Counted from the first letter of the stretch, positions 27,667 to 37,082 are shown. The stretch is DNA of 64,000 bases from Bacteroidota bacterium (GCA_947468275.1 CANIKO010000003.1:93193-157192), one strand, 5' to 3'. The notes: generated by a model not told the origin, from the letters alone. Numbers and translations: made by a program.

Positions 27667-28410
27667 CTATTCTGAAATTAAATTTTCCGCACTGTCATCC
27701 TTTAAATAGTTGTTTATTAAATGATGAACTAAATACAAAACAGGTATCATTACTATCGCTATTATAAATTTATAGATATAATTTCCAGTTCCAATACTTA
27801 ACACCTTTTGCAGTGGCCAATTATTTCCAATATAAAAGGCAATAAACAGCACAAGGTAACTGTCGATTAGTTGCGAAATGAGTGTAGATACGGTGGCTCT
27901 AAACCAAAGCAGTTTATGACTATAAATCGTTTTTAATTTTTGAAAAATAACTGCATCTAATATTTGGCCTACTAGAAAGGAAATGAGTGATCCAACTATA
28001 ATCCATAAACCTTGACCAAAAATCGACTTGAATGCCATTTGCATATCTGGCACTCCTTTGTCTATTTGAGAGCCTATCCACCAAGATGCAGGGACTAAAC
28101 TAATAGCGATGAATACCATAAAAAAAGCATAGACAATTAGCGCCGCCGTAAGCCATGAAAGAAATTTAACACCTTTAACCCCGAAGTGTTCGTTTATAAT
28201 GTCAGTCATTATAAAGACTACCGGCCACAGCAAAACCCCTGCAGTGAGATTGAAGGAGAATATGGAACCAAAAAGAGGAATATTAAACTGTTGCCAACCT
28301 AGGGTTGCCTCCAATGAAAAAATTTTCACCCCAATAAACTCAGCTACTATTGCGTTTATTATAAAAAATCCTCCAAGTACTAAAAATAATTTTTGGCGTT
28401 TTGATTTCAT
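27667..28410 (-). CDS. yhhQ: Queuosine precursor transporter
   Basis: 247 residues, six to seven membrane segments. The family (VUT1/YhhQ, COG1738) takes up preQ0/preQ1-type precursors for tRNA queuosine. Family features seen: the early FIINAIVAEFIGVKIF, FNLTAGVLLWPVVFIMTDIINE with the conserved D-INE, GQILDAVIFQKLK, and STLISQLIDSYLVLFIAF. It is convergent with the TPR gene (3-base gap) and has no queuosine biosynthesis genes nearby. No PreQ1 riboswitch was recognised upstream, in 28411-28538. Confidence 0.92.
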   Translation of the reverse strand: MKSKRQKLFLVLGGFFIINAIVAEFIGVKIFSLEATLGWQQFNIPLFGSIFSFNLTAGVLLWPVVFIMTDIINEHFGVKGVKFLSWLTAALIVYAFFMVFIAISLVPASWWIGSQIDKGVPDMQMAFKSIFGQGLWIIVGSLISFLVGQILDAVIFQKLKTIYSHKLLWFRATVSTLISQLIDSYLVLFIAFYIGNNWPLQKVLSIGTGNYIYKFIIAIVMIPVLYLVHHLINNYLKDDSAENLISE

Positions 28411-28507
28411 GCTATATAAAAAAAATAATGTACAATAATATGTAATTAGATTGTATTGTGTGGAAATAAGACAACACTTCTAAGGCACTAAAGGTTCGTT
28501 TCAGTGT

Positions 28508-28515
28508 TAGCTTTG
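28508..28515 (+). promoter_or_regulatory. -7 promoter box of the second TPR gene
   Basis: TAGCTTTG, perfect TAnnTTTG, 23 bases before the ATG at 28539. Confidence 0.5.
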
Positions 28516-28538
28516 TTACTTTTAAATTAAGGATTGCT

Positions 28539-29546
28539 ATGTTCAGAAAACTTGTATTTATAACCCTAATTATTTTTCTGGTAAAAACAGGATATTCACA
28601 GTCTGCGGCGGAGTGGGTTCAGAGTGGAAATAATAAGATGGAGGAGGGTAATATGCTTGGAGCTATAAAAGATTATACGTCTGCCATTGGTATCGACCCC
28701 AATTATGCGGAAGCCTATTTGGGACGTGGATCGGTATATGGCGAATTACTTTCATTTCCTGAAGCTTATAATGATATTAACAGTGCATTAAGCTTGAAAC
28801 CTACTTTAGTAGATGCCTATTTTAACCGAGGTTTTTTGTACTATTTAACTAGAGATTATAATAATGCACTTAAAGATTTTAATCGTTATTTAAGTGCAAA
28901 ACCAGAGGATCCTGATGGATATTTAGCAAGAAGCAACACTCTTTTAAAACTTAATTTTTTGGATTTGGCCAATAAGGATCTTGAAACCTATTTAAATTTT
29001 AAACCTATAACCTCAACTGATTATGCAACACGCAGTAACGTGAAATTACGAATGCAAGATACTTTGGGGGCAATAAGTGATATAAGCAAAGCCATCGGCC
29101 TTGATCCTGATAATATAGAATTATTTTTAACCCGAGGACATTACTACTGCTCAAAAGGAAATTTTAGAAAAGCCATTGAAGATTATAATGTTTATTTGAT
29201 AAATAATAGAACTAACTATATCGCTTTCTTAAAGAGGGGGGAGGCCTATGCGTCGTTGGAAATATATAGTGCTGCCATTGAAGATTATACGAGTGCAATA
29301 AAATTGAATAACCAAGATGCTAGATTGTTTTTTTATCGCGGAGTTTTTTATTTAGAAAATAAAGACTTTGCAAAAGCAAAAGCTGATTTTTCAGTAGCTT
29401 TAACAAAAAACTACCCGGATCAAGAACTCGTACATTACAATTTAGGAATTGCAGAAATAAATTTGGGTGATACCGACGAAGCCTGCCGCCAATTCAAACA
29501 AAGTGGTGATATCGCGAAAGAATTTTCAAGCAAATATTGTAAGTAA
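28539..29546 (+). CDS. Exported tetratricopeptide repeat protein
   Basis: 335 residues with a signal peptide (ends GYSQ, about residue 21). About eight canonical 34-residue TPR units fill residues 25-325, marked by AIKDYTSAIGIDPNYAEAY, ALKDFNRYLSAKPEDPDGY, AIEDYTSAIKLNNQDARLF. Such all-TPR exported proteins mediate protein contacts in the periplasm. No other domain. Single gene, convergent with pyrE. Confidence 0.88.
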   Translation: MFRKLVFITLIIFLVKTGYSQSAAEWVQSGNNKMEEGNMLGAIKDYTSAIGIDPNYAEAYLGRGSVYGELLSFPEAYNDINSALSLKPTLVDAYFNRGFLYYLTRDYNNALKDFNRYLSAKPEDPDGYLARSNTLLKLNFLDLANKDLETYLNFKPITSTDYATRSNVKLRMQDTLGAISDISKAIGLDPDNIELFLTRGHYYCSKGNFRKAIEDYNVYLINNRTNYIAFLKRGEAYASLEIYSAAIEDYTSAIKLNNQDARLFFYRGVFYLENKDFAKAKADFSVALTKNYPDQELVHYNLGIAEINLGDTDEACRQFKQSGDIAKEFSSKYCK

Positions 29547-29588
29547 TTACGGTCCTATTGTAAAATGCTGATAATAATCAAACAGTTT

Positions 29589-30224
29589 TTATTGTTTCCA
29601 TAGTGATGGATTATTGCGCCATTCGGCTAAACTGCTTATTTGATGTTCTGTAACAAATCCGGAGTTTAAAGCTTCTTTAATTAAAGTAGAGTATTCGCTT
29701 AATGTAAAATATGGACAATTGGCCTTTTTAAAGCTTTCATCAGCTACAGCAAATCCATAACTGAAAATGGCCGCCATCCCTAAAACATTGTAACCATTTT
29801 CTCTTAAATAATCTACCACCTTAAGACTGCTTCCGCCTGTTGAAATCAAATCTTCAATCACAACAATTTTTTGTCCAGACTCAATTTTGCCTTCAATTTG
29901 ATTTTTTAACCCATGTTCTTTTGGCTTTGGTCGGGCATAGGCATATGGCAGATTAAGTTCATCTGCCGCTAATGCTCCAATGGCAATTCCTGCAGTGGCA
30001 ACACCTACCAAAATTTGGGCATCCGGAAAATGTTCTTTAATTCCTGCCGCTAACGATTCTTTTATAAAACTGCGGATATGGGGAAAGGAAAGGGTAACTC
30101 TATTATCGCAATAAATAGGTGATTTCCAGCCTGAAGCCCATGTGAAAGGGGCCTCAGGACTTAATTTTACAGCTTTGGCTTCCAATAAATATTGGGCTAT
30201 TTTTGAAGATATTTGCAGATTCAT
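29589..30224 (-). CDS. pyrE: Orotate phosphoribosyltransferase
   Basis: 211 residues. Converts orotate plus PRPP to OMP in pyrimidine synthesis. Seen: the N-terminal LEAKAVKLSPEAPFTWASGWKS motif (orotate site), the flexible loop ARPKPKEHG, and the PRPP-binding signature VVIEDLISTGGSSLK. Length is standard. Divergent from the NUDIX gene over a 32-base gap that contains its promoter box. Confidence 0.96.
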   Translation of the reverse strand: MNLQISSKIAQYLLEAKAVKLSPEAPFTWASGWKSPIYCDNRVTLSFPHIRSFIKESLAAGIKEHFPDAQILVGVATAGIAIGALAADELNLPYAYARPKPKEHGLKNQIEGKIESGQKIVVIEDLISTGGSSLKVVDYLRENGYNVLGMAAIFSYGFAVADESFKKANCPYFTLSEYSTLIKEALNSGFVTEHQISSLAEWRNNPSLWKQ

Positions 30225-30235
30225 AGTGTGAACCG

Positions 30236-30243
30236 CAAACTTA
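30236..30243 (-). promoter_or_regulatory. -7 promoter box of pyrE
   Basis: Minus-strand TAAGTTTG, perfect TAnnTTTG, 11 bases before the pyrE ATG. It lies in the short divergent gap with the NUDIX gene. Confidence 0.5.
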
Positions 30244-30256
30244 CAGAGATAATCGA

Positions 30257-30859
30257 ATGAAAACCATTTTTTACGAACAAAACCAGCTTAATATTTCAAA
30301 AAAAATGGAGTCTGGTTATTTGCATGTTTATACCGACCCCACTCCAATGCAACTCAAGTTTATTATCGATCTTTTTTTAAACTCAAAAAATTATAACGGA
30401 TTAATAGTAGGAGAGGAGTCCACTATTTTAAAGCAAATTAAAAAACAGTTTATTCATATTAAAGCAGCCGGTGGATTGGTTTTTAATAAGAAGGGAGAAT
30501 TGCTTTTGATTAAGAGGTTGGGCAAATGGGATTTACCAAAAGGCAAGCTTGAACCTGAAGAAACCAAACAAATTGGTGCCATCCGCGAAGTGGAAGAGGA
30601 ATGCGGAATACATGGTGTAAGTATCCTTAAAAAGTTGAAATCATCCTATCATGTTTATCCTTTTGCAAATGCTTGGGCACTAAAAACTTCCTATTGGTAT
30701 AGTATGAAATATGAAGGGGATGAAAAATTAATTCCTCAGGTGGAAGAAAATATTACTGAAGCTGTTTGGGTGGATTTTAAAACTTTGGACCTCGATAAAT
30801 TAGAAACCTATTCAGCTATAGCAAAGGTTCTACGTCAATCACAATCTCTTTTGGAATAA
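30257..30859 (+). CDS. NUDIX hydrolase
   Basis: 200 residues. The Nudix box is intact at about 96-118 (GKLEPEE...REVEEECGI), matching Gx5Ex7REUxEExGU with Mg-binding glutamates. An N-terminal ~65-residue extension precedes the domain. The preceding RLGKWDLPKGKLE is characteristic of Ap4A or diphosphoinositol-type hydrolases, but the substrate is not decidable. Its 3' end overlaps the convergent coaD coding sequence by 44 bases. Confidence 0.9.
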   Translation: MKTIFYEQNQLNISKKMESGYLHVYTDPTPMQLKFIIDLFLNSKNYNGLIVGEESTILKQIKKQFIHIKAAGGLVFNKKGELLLIKRLGKWDLPKGKLEPEETKQIGAIREVEEECGIHGVSILKKLKSSYHVYPFANAWALKTSYWYSMKYEGDEKLIPQVEENITEAVWVDFKTLDLDKLETYSAIAKVLRQSQSLLE

Positions 30860-31295
30860 AACTCTTGTAATCGCCATTGTAAATAATCAAATCGCGAACG
30901 ATGGTGCTACTGACTGAACTCACACTTTCGTCACTTATCAAAAAAACATTGAGCATGCCCTCATTCAGGTGTTCATTCACACGTGCGATTTGCTTTTCAT
31001 ATTCAAAATCATAAATAGTGCGGAGGCCTCGAACAATAAAATCTACATTATTATCCTTACAAAAAGCACTAGTTAATCCAGAATAGCAATCCACTTTCAC
31101 TCTAGGTTCATGGGCAAATATTTTTTTGATCCATTCCAATCGTTTTTCTAGCGGGAAAAGGTGTTTTTTATTGGCATTATGTCCAATAGCTACTATAACC
31201 ACATCAAATAGTTTGAGGGCTTTTATAACAATATCCAAATGCCCGTTGGTAAAGGGATCAAACGTTCCTGGGAAAACTGCTATGCGATTAGACAT
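30816..31295 (-). CDS. coaD: Phosphopantetheine adenylyltransferase
   Basis: 159 residues. Catalyses the penultimate step of coenzyme A synthesis. N-terminal AVFPGTFDPFTNGH holds the (T/H)xGH nucleotidyl-transfer motif; DFIVRGLRTIYDFEYE and SSVSSTIVRDL (the ISSTxxR motif) complete the active site. Standard length. The promoter box lies five bases before the ATG; the convergent NUDIX gene overlaps its 3' end. Confidence 0.96.
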   Translation of the reverse strand: MSNRIAVFPGTFDPFTNGHLDIVIKALKLFDVVIVAIGHNANKKHLFPLEKRLEWIKKIFAHEPRVKVDCYSGLTSAFCKDNNVDFIVRGLRTIYDFEYEKQIARVNEHLNEGMLNVFLISDESVSSVSSTIVRDLIIYNGDYKSFIPKEIVIDVEPLL

Positions 31296-31300
31296 CGTGA

Positions 31301-31308
31301 CAAAAGTA
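31301..31308 (-). promoter_or_regulatory. -7 promoter box of coaD
   Basis: Minus-strand TACTTTTG, perfect TAnnTTTG, five bases from the ATG at 31295; same sequence and spacing as the ribE box. Confidence 0.55.
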
Positions 31309-31326
31309 GTATTTTTTTATTTTAGT

Positions 31327-31550
31327 TTAGTAAATTGAACTGCGATACTATTTATAGCCATTATCCATTTCCGTTGGCTTTAGCCAACGGAAGAAATGAA
31401 TTCTTTTCAAATTTGCTTTAGTAACATAATATTTGGCTAAAGCCTATTGCCATTTATCTATTTGCAGTTCACTAAAGTGAACTGCAATAGTGCAATAAAT
31501 TTGCTATCAAAAAGCAGCAGCAATCTATTGCCGTTGGCTTTAGCCAAAGG
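31327..31550. repeat. Cluster of REP-like palindromes
   Basis: This gene-free stretch (31296-31638) holds five related elements. CCGTTGGCTTTAGCCAACGG at 31371-31390 is a perfect palindrome around TT; a near-copy with one change is at 31531-31550, and a core GGCTAAAGCC at 31435-31444. A second family has 12-bp arms at 31462-31473 and 31476-31487 around AA (core AGTTCACTAAAGTGAACT); a half copy is at 31327-31350. No coding potential. Consistent with repetitive extragenic palindromes mobilised by RAYT transposases, none of which is present here. Confidence 0.75.
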
Positions 31551-31638
31551 ATAGAAAGATAAAAAAATCATTTTGATTTAGCATCATCCTACAAAATCCG
31601 GTTACATTAATTAACCACTAACCATTCATCATTAACCA

Positions 31639-33273
31639 TTAATTAATCTTTCCTACCACCGGCATTTGTCGCCCTATACCAAAAGCCTTATCAGAAACCC
31701 TTAGAATGGGTGGAACTTGGAATCGTTTGTATTCATTGCGATCTACCATTTTTATGATTTTATTTACAGTAGTCGCATCAAAGCCTTTGGCAATAATGGC
31801 TTCAGGTCCCAAAAGATTTTCGATATAGAGGTATAAGATTTTATCAAGTAAATCATAATCGGGCAAGCTATCGCTGTCTTTTTGCCCCGGACTTAGTTCG
31901 GCACTTGGGGGTTTTTTAAATATATTTTGAGGGATAATTTCGCCATTGCGATTGATGTATTGGGCCAACTTGTATACTTGGGTTTTATACACATCCCCCA
32001 AAATCGAAATGCCCCCGCAGATATCGCCATAAAGTGTTCCATAACCTACCGCTGCCTCGCTTTTGTTGGTGGTATTTAAAAGTATATGACCAAACTTATT
32101 ACTTATAGCCATCAGAATATTGCCACGGGTTCGAGCCTGTATGTTTTCTTCGGCCACGCCACGTTGGGTTTCTTTAAACAAAGGATCTAAAAGCGATTCA
32201 AAGGAATGAACAGTGTCTTGAATAGCAATTGTTTCATAATGCATCCCAAGGTTTTGACACAATGCCACCGAATCATTAATGGAATGGTCGGATGAAAATT
32301 TGGAAGGTAATAACACTGGTAAAACATTTTCAACACCAAGGGCATCCGCAGTAATGGCAGTAACTACGGCTGAATCTAACCCACCTGATAAACCAAGAAT
32401 TGCTTTTTTGAAACCAGATTTACCAAAATAATCAACCACACCCATTCTAAGAGCATTGTAAATTAAAGCAATGTCATCATTTTTGTAATTGTGACTATGG
32501 CTTTGATAAATTAAATGGGGTTGCCAGTCCACCAACTTATAATCCTCTTTAAAATATTCTAGCTCTTCAGCAATAACTCCATCGCGGTTTATAAACATGG
32601 AACCACCATCAAAAAGTATATCCGTATTGCCTCCCACTTGATTTACATAGAATAATGGAATATCAAATTTTAAGGCATTTTTTCGCATAAGATCGCCTCT
32701 GTTTTCAATGTGTTTATAGCTAAAAGGCGAACCTGAGATATTAATAAGTAAATCTGGTCCTAATGGTTGTAAATGTTCCATGGGACTCACTTTATATAAT
32801 TTAGGCTCATTCAAATCCCAAAGGTCTTCGCAAATGGTGATGGCTATTTTTATACCATTAAATTCTAAAAGTTTAAATTCATCATTAGGCTCAAAATAGC
32901 GGTATTCATCAAAAATGTTGTAGGTGGGAAGCAAAGTTTTTGAAAACACTTCCTGAATTTTACCATGCCTTAAAACCACAGCTGAATTAAATAATTTTTT
33001 CCCCATCTCTAGTTTACTATAAACCGGACAGCCAACAATCATAGCGGTATCTTTGGTTATTTCGGCAAGCTGAAACAGTGCCTGCCGGCATTTTTCAATA
33101 AAGTGAGGATAATCTAATAAATCCTGTGGCGGATAGCCGCAAATAGATAATTCTGAAAAGATGGCTAAGTCCGCGCCATCCGCTGCTGACCTATTATAAG
33201 CCTCCGAAATTTTTAGAGTATTTCCTTCAATATCACCAATCTTATAATTGAGTTGGCAAATGGCTATCTTCAT
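31639..33273 (-). CDS. nadE: NAD+ synthase, glutamine-hydrolysing
   Basis: 544 residues. N-terminal nitrilase-type glutaminase domain (1 to about 250) with the catalytic triad E41, K112, C148; C-terminal ammonia-dependent NAD synthetase domain with PP-loop SGGLDS at 296-301 and later NLGMHYET, NTTNKSEAAVGYGTLYGD. It amidates nicotinic acid adenine dinucleotide, the last step of NAD synthesis. Eight bases follow the upstream membrane protein gene, so they are one operon; gldB is divergent, a neighbourhood also seen in gliding Bacteroidota. Confidence 0.96.
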   Translation of the reverse strand: MKIAICQLNYKIGDIEGNTLKISEAYNRSAADGADLAIFSELSICGYPPQDLLDYPHFIEKCRQALFQLAEITKDTAMIVGCPVYSKLEMGKKLFNSAVVLRHGKIQEVFSKTLLPTYNIFDEYRYFEPNDEFKLLEFNGIKIAITICEDLWDLNEPKLYKVSPMEHLQPLGPDLLINISGSPFSYKHIENRGDLMRKNALKFDIPLFYVNQVGGNTDILFDGGSMFINRDGVIAEELEYFKEDYKLVDWQPHLIYQSHSHNYKNDDIALIYNALRMGVVDYFGKSGFKKAILGLSGGLDSAVVTAITADALGVENVLPVLLPSKFSSDHSINDSVALCQNLGMHYETIAIQDTVHSFESLLDPLFKETQRGVAEENIQARTRGNILMAISNKFGHILLNTTNKSEAAVGYGTLYGDICGGISILGDVYKTQVYKLAQYINRNGEIIPQNIFKKPPSAELSPGQKDSDSLPDYDLLDKILYLYIENLLGPEAIIAKGFDATTVNKIIKMVDRNEYKRFQVPPILRVSDKAFGIGRQMPVVGKIN

Positions 33274-33281
33274 TTATCTGT

Positions 33282-34046
33282 TTAAAAAAATAATCCAACA
33301 GATAAAGCTATATTTTTACTATACACTATAGTTTCGGTTCGGGTCAATCCCCTTTCGTTTTTTGATTTTAGAATATTATTAAATCCATTTTCAAAACGAA
33401 TATTTCCATATAGAGAAGTATTGCCAGTTAAATTATATTCAGCGCCAGCACCAATTAATAAAGGTAAATTTATAAACTTCACATCGTCATCAAATTCAGC
33501 AGGTTCGTATGAATCATCCGACCCTTTATTCGTTTTAATATTAGCCCGTTCATCTTCGCCCCAAGGCATGCCATTCCCATTTATTTGAACTTTTGAGGAA
33601 ATTCTTATACCTGGAGCTATGCCAAACTGAGCAAAATATTTCATTGATCCTATTTCTTTGGTTCTAAATTTAAAGGATATTGGTATTTGAACATACTTAA
33701 CCGTGTATTCGTATTCCACATTTGGCACTTTTTTGGAAATATTATTTTTGGAGTAGGTCAACGTATCTTTAAATTTTATTTTTCCATTAATTCCACTCAC
33801 TAAAAATTCGGCTGAAATAGCATAATTCTGTTGAAAAATGTAATCGGCCATTAATCCATAACTGTATCCTAATTTTAAACCTCCATTAGATAAATTACGG
33901 CTATCAGGCTTATACCATGAAAAGTTGGCTCCGGTTTTTAAACCAAAAATATACTTTCGCTTATCCGTATCTTTTTTATCTTGCGAAAAAGAAATACTTG
34001 TAGTTGCGATTAATAAGACCAGTGCAAGAAGATTTTTTTTTGTCAT
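33282..34046 (-). CDS. Outer-membrane beta-barrel protein, PorT-like
   Basis: 254 residues. Signal peptide (ends SFSQ, about residue 22). The mature chain has GLKTGANFSWYKPDS near its start, alternating strands, QIPISFKFRTKEIGSMKYFAQFGIAPG and a terminal phenylalanine (NIALSVGLFF), typical of the outer-membrane beta-barrel family PF13568 to which PorT belongs. Whether it is the T9SS component PorT itself cannot be decided by eye. First gene of an operon with nadE. Confidence 0.8.
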   Translation of the reverse strand: MTKKNLLALVLLIATTSISFSQDKKDTDKRKYIFGLKTGANFSWYKPDSRNLSNGGLKLGYSYGLMADYIFQQNYAISAEFLVSGINGKIKFKDTLTYSKNNISKKVPNVEYEYTVKYVQIPISFKFRTKEIGSMKYFAQFGIAPGIRISSKVQINGNGMPWGEDERANIKTNKGSDDSYEPAEFDDDVKFINLPLLIGAGAEYNLTGNTSLYGNIRFENGFNNILKSKNERGLTRTETIVYSKNIALSVGLFF

Positions 34047-34085
34047 AGTTGTAAAAGTTTATAATTGAGGTAGTACATTAGAAGT

Positions 34086-34093
34086 TAATTTTG
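34086..34093 (+). promoter_or_regulatory. -7 promoter box of gldB
   Basis: TAATTTTG, perfect TAnnTTTG, 17 bases before the ATG at 34111. Confidence 0.5.
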
Positions 34094-34110
34094 CATTTAA
34101 TACTACAAAA

Positions 34111-35175
34111 ATGATAAAAATTTTTAACAAAGCAGTCGGCATTCTTTATTTATTCTCATTACCAATTATGTTTTCACAATGTACAAGTGAAACAGACAAC
34201 CAATCGCAAGAAATAAATACGGACAATATTAACGTAACTCTCACTATTCAACGTTTTGATGATGATATTTTTAAAGCAAAAAATGCTTTAGAAATTGTAG
34301 CTCTCGAAAAAAAATACCCCAATTTTTATTCAGTGTATATGTATCAAATAATGGGGGATATTACTCAAACTAATCAATCAGCTTTGGAAGCTGCGGCCAA
34401 TTTGATGCGAAATTTTACCACAATTCCTGATTTTGGGCTGGGATTAAAACAAAGAGCTGATTCGGTTTACCCTACTTTTGAACCTTTTAAAGTTGAACTT
34501 ACTAGCGCTATGAAACGCTATAAGTATTATTTTCCTAAAGATACCATTCCTGATTTTGTTACCTTTATTTCACCGTTGCGAATTAATTTTCCGGTTATTG
34601 AGGGTAAACACATTATTGGAATTGGTTTAGATCTTTATTTAGGTAGCGATTATAAACCTTATCATAGTTTTAATTTGGCCGACCAATTTCCAGGATATAG
34701 AATCCGTAAAATGCGAAAAGAATATTTGCTTCGCGACTTGATAACAGCCATGTGTCAAAACAAATTGAAACCTTTAGGAAACGGCAGTCGCCTTATTGAT
34801 GAAATGATTTATGAAGGTAAAATTTTGTACATGGTAAATTCATTGATTCCCACTACTGAAGATAGTATTAAAATGGGGTATACCCCTTCTCAGCTAAAAT
34901 GGGCATTGCAAAATGAGAGTGATATTTGGGCCGCGTTGGTTGATTCAAAAGTTTTGTATGTAACTGAACCGGATGAAATTCGACATTTTATTAACGATGG
35001 TCCTTTTACTACAGCCAAAGGTTTTGGAGCCGGAACAGCGCCAAGAATCGGCGCCTTTACTGGTTGGCAAATAATTAAAAAGTATATGTCAAAAAATCCC
35101 GATATTAATTTGGAACAATTATTGGCGGAAACAGATTCGGATGATATTTTGAATAAATCAAAATATAAACCTTAG
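34111..35175 (+). CDS. gldB: Gliding motility lipoprotein GldB
   Basis: 354 residues. Hydrophobic N-terminus with a lipobox ending at C24 (FSQC), then the GldB body: ITIQRFDDDIF-like opening (TLTIQRFDDDIFKAKN), IEGKHIIGIGLDLYLGSDY, a conserved NESDIWAALVD and a C-terminal GFGAGTAPRIGAFTGWQIIKKYM. GldB is an essential lipoprotein of Bacteroidota gliding and T9SS function in model species, but homologs also occur in non-gliding members. gldC is not next to it here. Divergent from the OMP-nadE operon. Confidence 0.85.
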   Translation: MIKIFNKAVGILYLFSLPIMFSQCTSETDNQSQEINTDNINVTLTIQRFDDDIFKAKNALEIVALEKKYPNFYSVYMYQIMGDITQTNQSALEAAANLMRNFTTIPDFGLGLKQRADSVYPTFEPFKVELTSAMKRYKYYFPKDTIPDFVTFISPLRINFPVIEGKHIIGIGLDLYLGSDYKPYHSFNLADQFPGYRIRKMRKEYLLRDLITAMCQNKLKPLGNGSRLIDEMIYEGKILYMVNSLIPTTEDSIKMGYTPSQLKWALQNESDIWAALVDSKVLYVTEPDEIRHFINDGPFTTAKGFGAGTAPRIGAFTGWQIIKKYMSKNPDINLEQLLAETDSDDILNKSKYKP

Positions 35176-35182
35176 TATATAA

Positions 35183-35791
35183 TTAATCTTTTTCCTCTTC
35201 AACTGGAGATGATGTTTCCAACACATCCTTTAATTCAGGAAATTGTTTTATTAATTCTTTCACTTGTTCGTCAAAATAGCTACTAAGTCTTTGGTAATCA
35301 GGTTCTAGTTGACTTATTCGTCCACCAAAGGTTTCTGCATTTTTTAGATTAACCTCAACATTTTCCCTTTCCTTACTCATAGCCAGTTTAAAATTTGAGC
35401 CGCTAATTTGGTTATCTATTAATGAATTTTTAAGGTTCGATAATTGTTTTTCATTCAGGCGAACCCGATTAAAAATTACATCGTAATTTTCAATAAAAAG
35501 GTTATATACCTTATAAATACCTTTGTATTTTTCGAAATTAATGGCAAATTCAAGTCCTGAGCTATCAGGTTTTACTTTTTGCAACACGGCAATTTGACTT
35601 TTCATCTCGTTTCGTCGTTCATTAATCGTAATTAAATCAATCTGTATGTAGTTCATTGTTTTTTTGTTCTTTGTAATCAAAGAATCAATTATAGCAGCCT
35701 CTACAGCATGTTTTTTTTGACAACTTTGCATGATAAAAATCATACCAATCATAGAAATAAATATAAAAACCGTTGTTTTCAGAATTCGCAT
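35183..35791 (-). CDS. Hypothetical lipoprotein, coiled coil
   Basis: 202 residues. Lipobox MQSC ends at C24. The mature protein is almost entirely charged and helical, with heptad-like spacing (ITINERRNEMKSQIAVLQKV, LNEKQLSNLKNSLI), and an acidic tail. No family recognised. Convergent with gldB (seven-base gap) and divergent from the chromate transporter gene with only 28 bases between starts. Confidence 0.7.
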   Translation of the reverse strand: MRILKTTVFIFISMIGMIFIMQSCQKKHAVEAAIIDSLITKNKKTMNYIQIDLITINERRNEMKSQIAVLQKVKPDSSGLEFAINFEKYKGIYKVYNLFIENYDVIFNRVRLNEKQLSNLKNSLIDNQISGSNFKLAMSKERENVEVNLKNAETFGGRISQLEPDYQRLSSYFDEQVKELIKQFPELKDVLETSSPVEEEKD

Positions 35792-35819
35792 AAAATGTTA
35801 ATATTGCTTGGGTAATTTG

Positions 35820-37082
35820 ATGGGGTCAAAAATAAAGAAATTCAGGCATTGGCTATTCCTAAGTGAAATATTTAAAATTGCCATTTCAGCATTTGGTGGT
35901 CCTGAAATGCATTTGGCCCTTTTTAGTAAACGACTTGTGCATGAAAAAAAATTTTTTACCCAAAATGAACTTCTCGAAACCTACTCGATTTGCCAATTGC
36001 TTCCGGGGCCTTCTTCAACTCAAATGCTAACAACCTTAGGTTATAAATACGGTGGTTCATTCCTAGGTTTCCTTACCTTATTAGTTTGGATTTTACCCTC
36101 ATTTATTATCATGACGGCCTTATCTTTTTTATATGCCGGTTTACCTTCTGAGGCTTTGCATACACTAAGGTTTATAAGACCCATGGCAGTATCATTTATT
36201 ATAGTAGCGGCTATCCGCATGATTAGGCCTCTGCTTAATAATAGACTTTCGCTGTGGCTGGCATTTTACGCATTTTTTGTGTGTGCATTGTTGCGTCATC
36301 CTCTCGAAAGTTATATACGAACTCCGCTTATGTTCCCTTTTGTATTAATTACCGGTGCTTTAATTGCATTTTTTGTAAATAAGGATGCTGTCTTTTTTGC
36401 CGAAAAGAGATTAAAATTTAACTGGAATTACCTAATTATTTTTGGCCTTGTATTTATTACTTCTGCTGTTATAGCTCGATTAACACTTAATCCTTTTATT
36501 ACTTTATTTGAAAATAATTTCCGTTTTGGTACCCTGGTTTTTGGCGGAGGAAATGTACTGATTCCTATGATGTTTGAGCAGTTTGTTCAATTTAAGAATT
36601 TACTTTCAGCTGATGAATTTATAACGGGTGTGGGATTAGTGCAGGCTACCCCTGGGCCAGTTTTTTCTATAGCTACCTTTACCACGGGGCTTGCATTGCA
36701 ATATGAAGGAGTTTGGGGGCAACTCCTTGGATGTGTTATTGGAACTGCTGGTATTTTTTTACCTGGAAGTTTATTAGCCTTTTGGTTATTTCCAGTTTGG
36801 AAAAATCTTAAAAAATTTAAATTTTTTCAACGTTCATTTCCAGGAATAATTGCTACGGCTGCAGGACTTGTAGCGGCATCAGCCTATCTTATTTTTTTAC
36901 CCATTGGGTTTAGATGGAAAGAAGAGAATAATTTTTTTTACACAAACCTTGTACAGCAAAATCCTATTAATTGGTTAAATGTGGTAACTATTGCTGTCCT
37001 TTGTGTGTTATTATATAAAACCAAAATTCCATCGCCCTATTGGGTTATTATGGCTATAATTTTAGGAATAATTTTGAGATGA
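35820..37082 (+). CDS. chrA: Chromate transporter family protein (CHR)
   Basis: 420 residues with about ten to twelve membrane segments in two CHR halves. The first half begins with KIAISAFGGPEMHLALF and LPGPSSTQMLTTLGYKYGG; the second repeats it as RFGTLVFGGGNVLIPMM and QATPGPVFSIATF. CHR proteins export chromate or sulfate-like anions; without neighbours of known role the natural substrate is unclear. The frame also allows a TTG start at 35808, four codons upstream, but the ATG at 35820 is preferred. The next gene overlaps its stop (ATGA). Confidence 0.88.
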   Translation: MGSKIKKFRHWLFLSEIFKIAISAFGGPEMHLALFSKRLVHEKKFFTQNELLETYSICQLLPGPSSTQMLTTLGYKYGGSFLGFLTLLVWILPSFIIMTALSFLYAGLPSEALHTLRFIRPMAVSFIIVAAIRMIRPLLNNRLSLWLAFYAFFVCALLRHPLESYIRTPLMFPFVLITGALIAFFVNKDAVFFAEKRLKFNWNYLIIFGLVFITSAVIARLTLNPFITLFENNFRFGTLVFGGGNVLIPMMFEQFVQFKNLLSADEFITGVGLVQATPGPVFSIATFTTGLALQYEGVWGQLLGCVIGTAGIFLPGSLLAFWLFPVWKNLKKFKFFQRSFPGIIATAAGLVAASAYLIFLPIGFRWKEENNFFYTNLVQQNPINWLNVVTIAVLCVLLYKTKIPSPYWVIMAIILGIILR

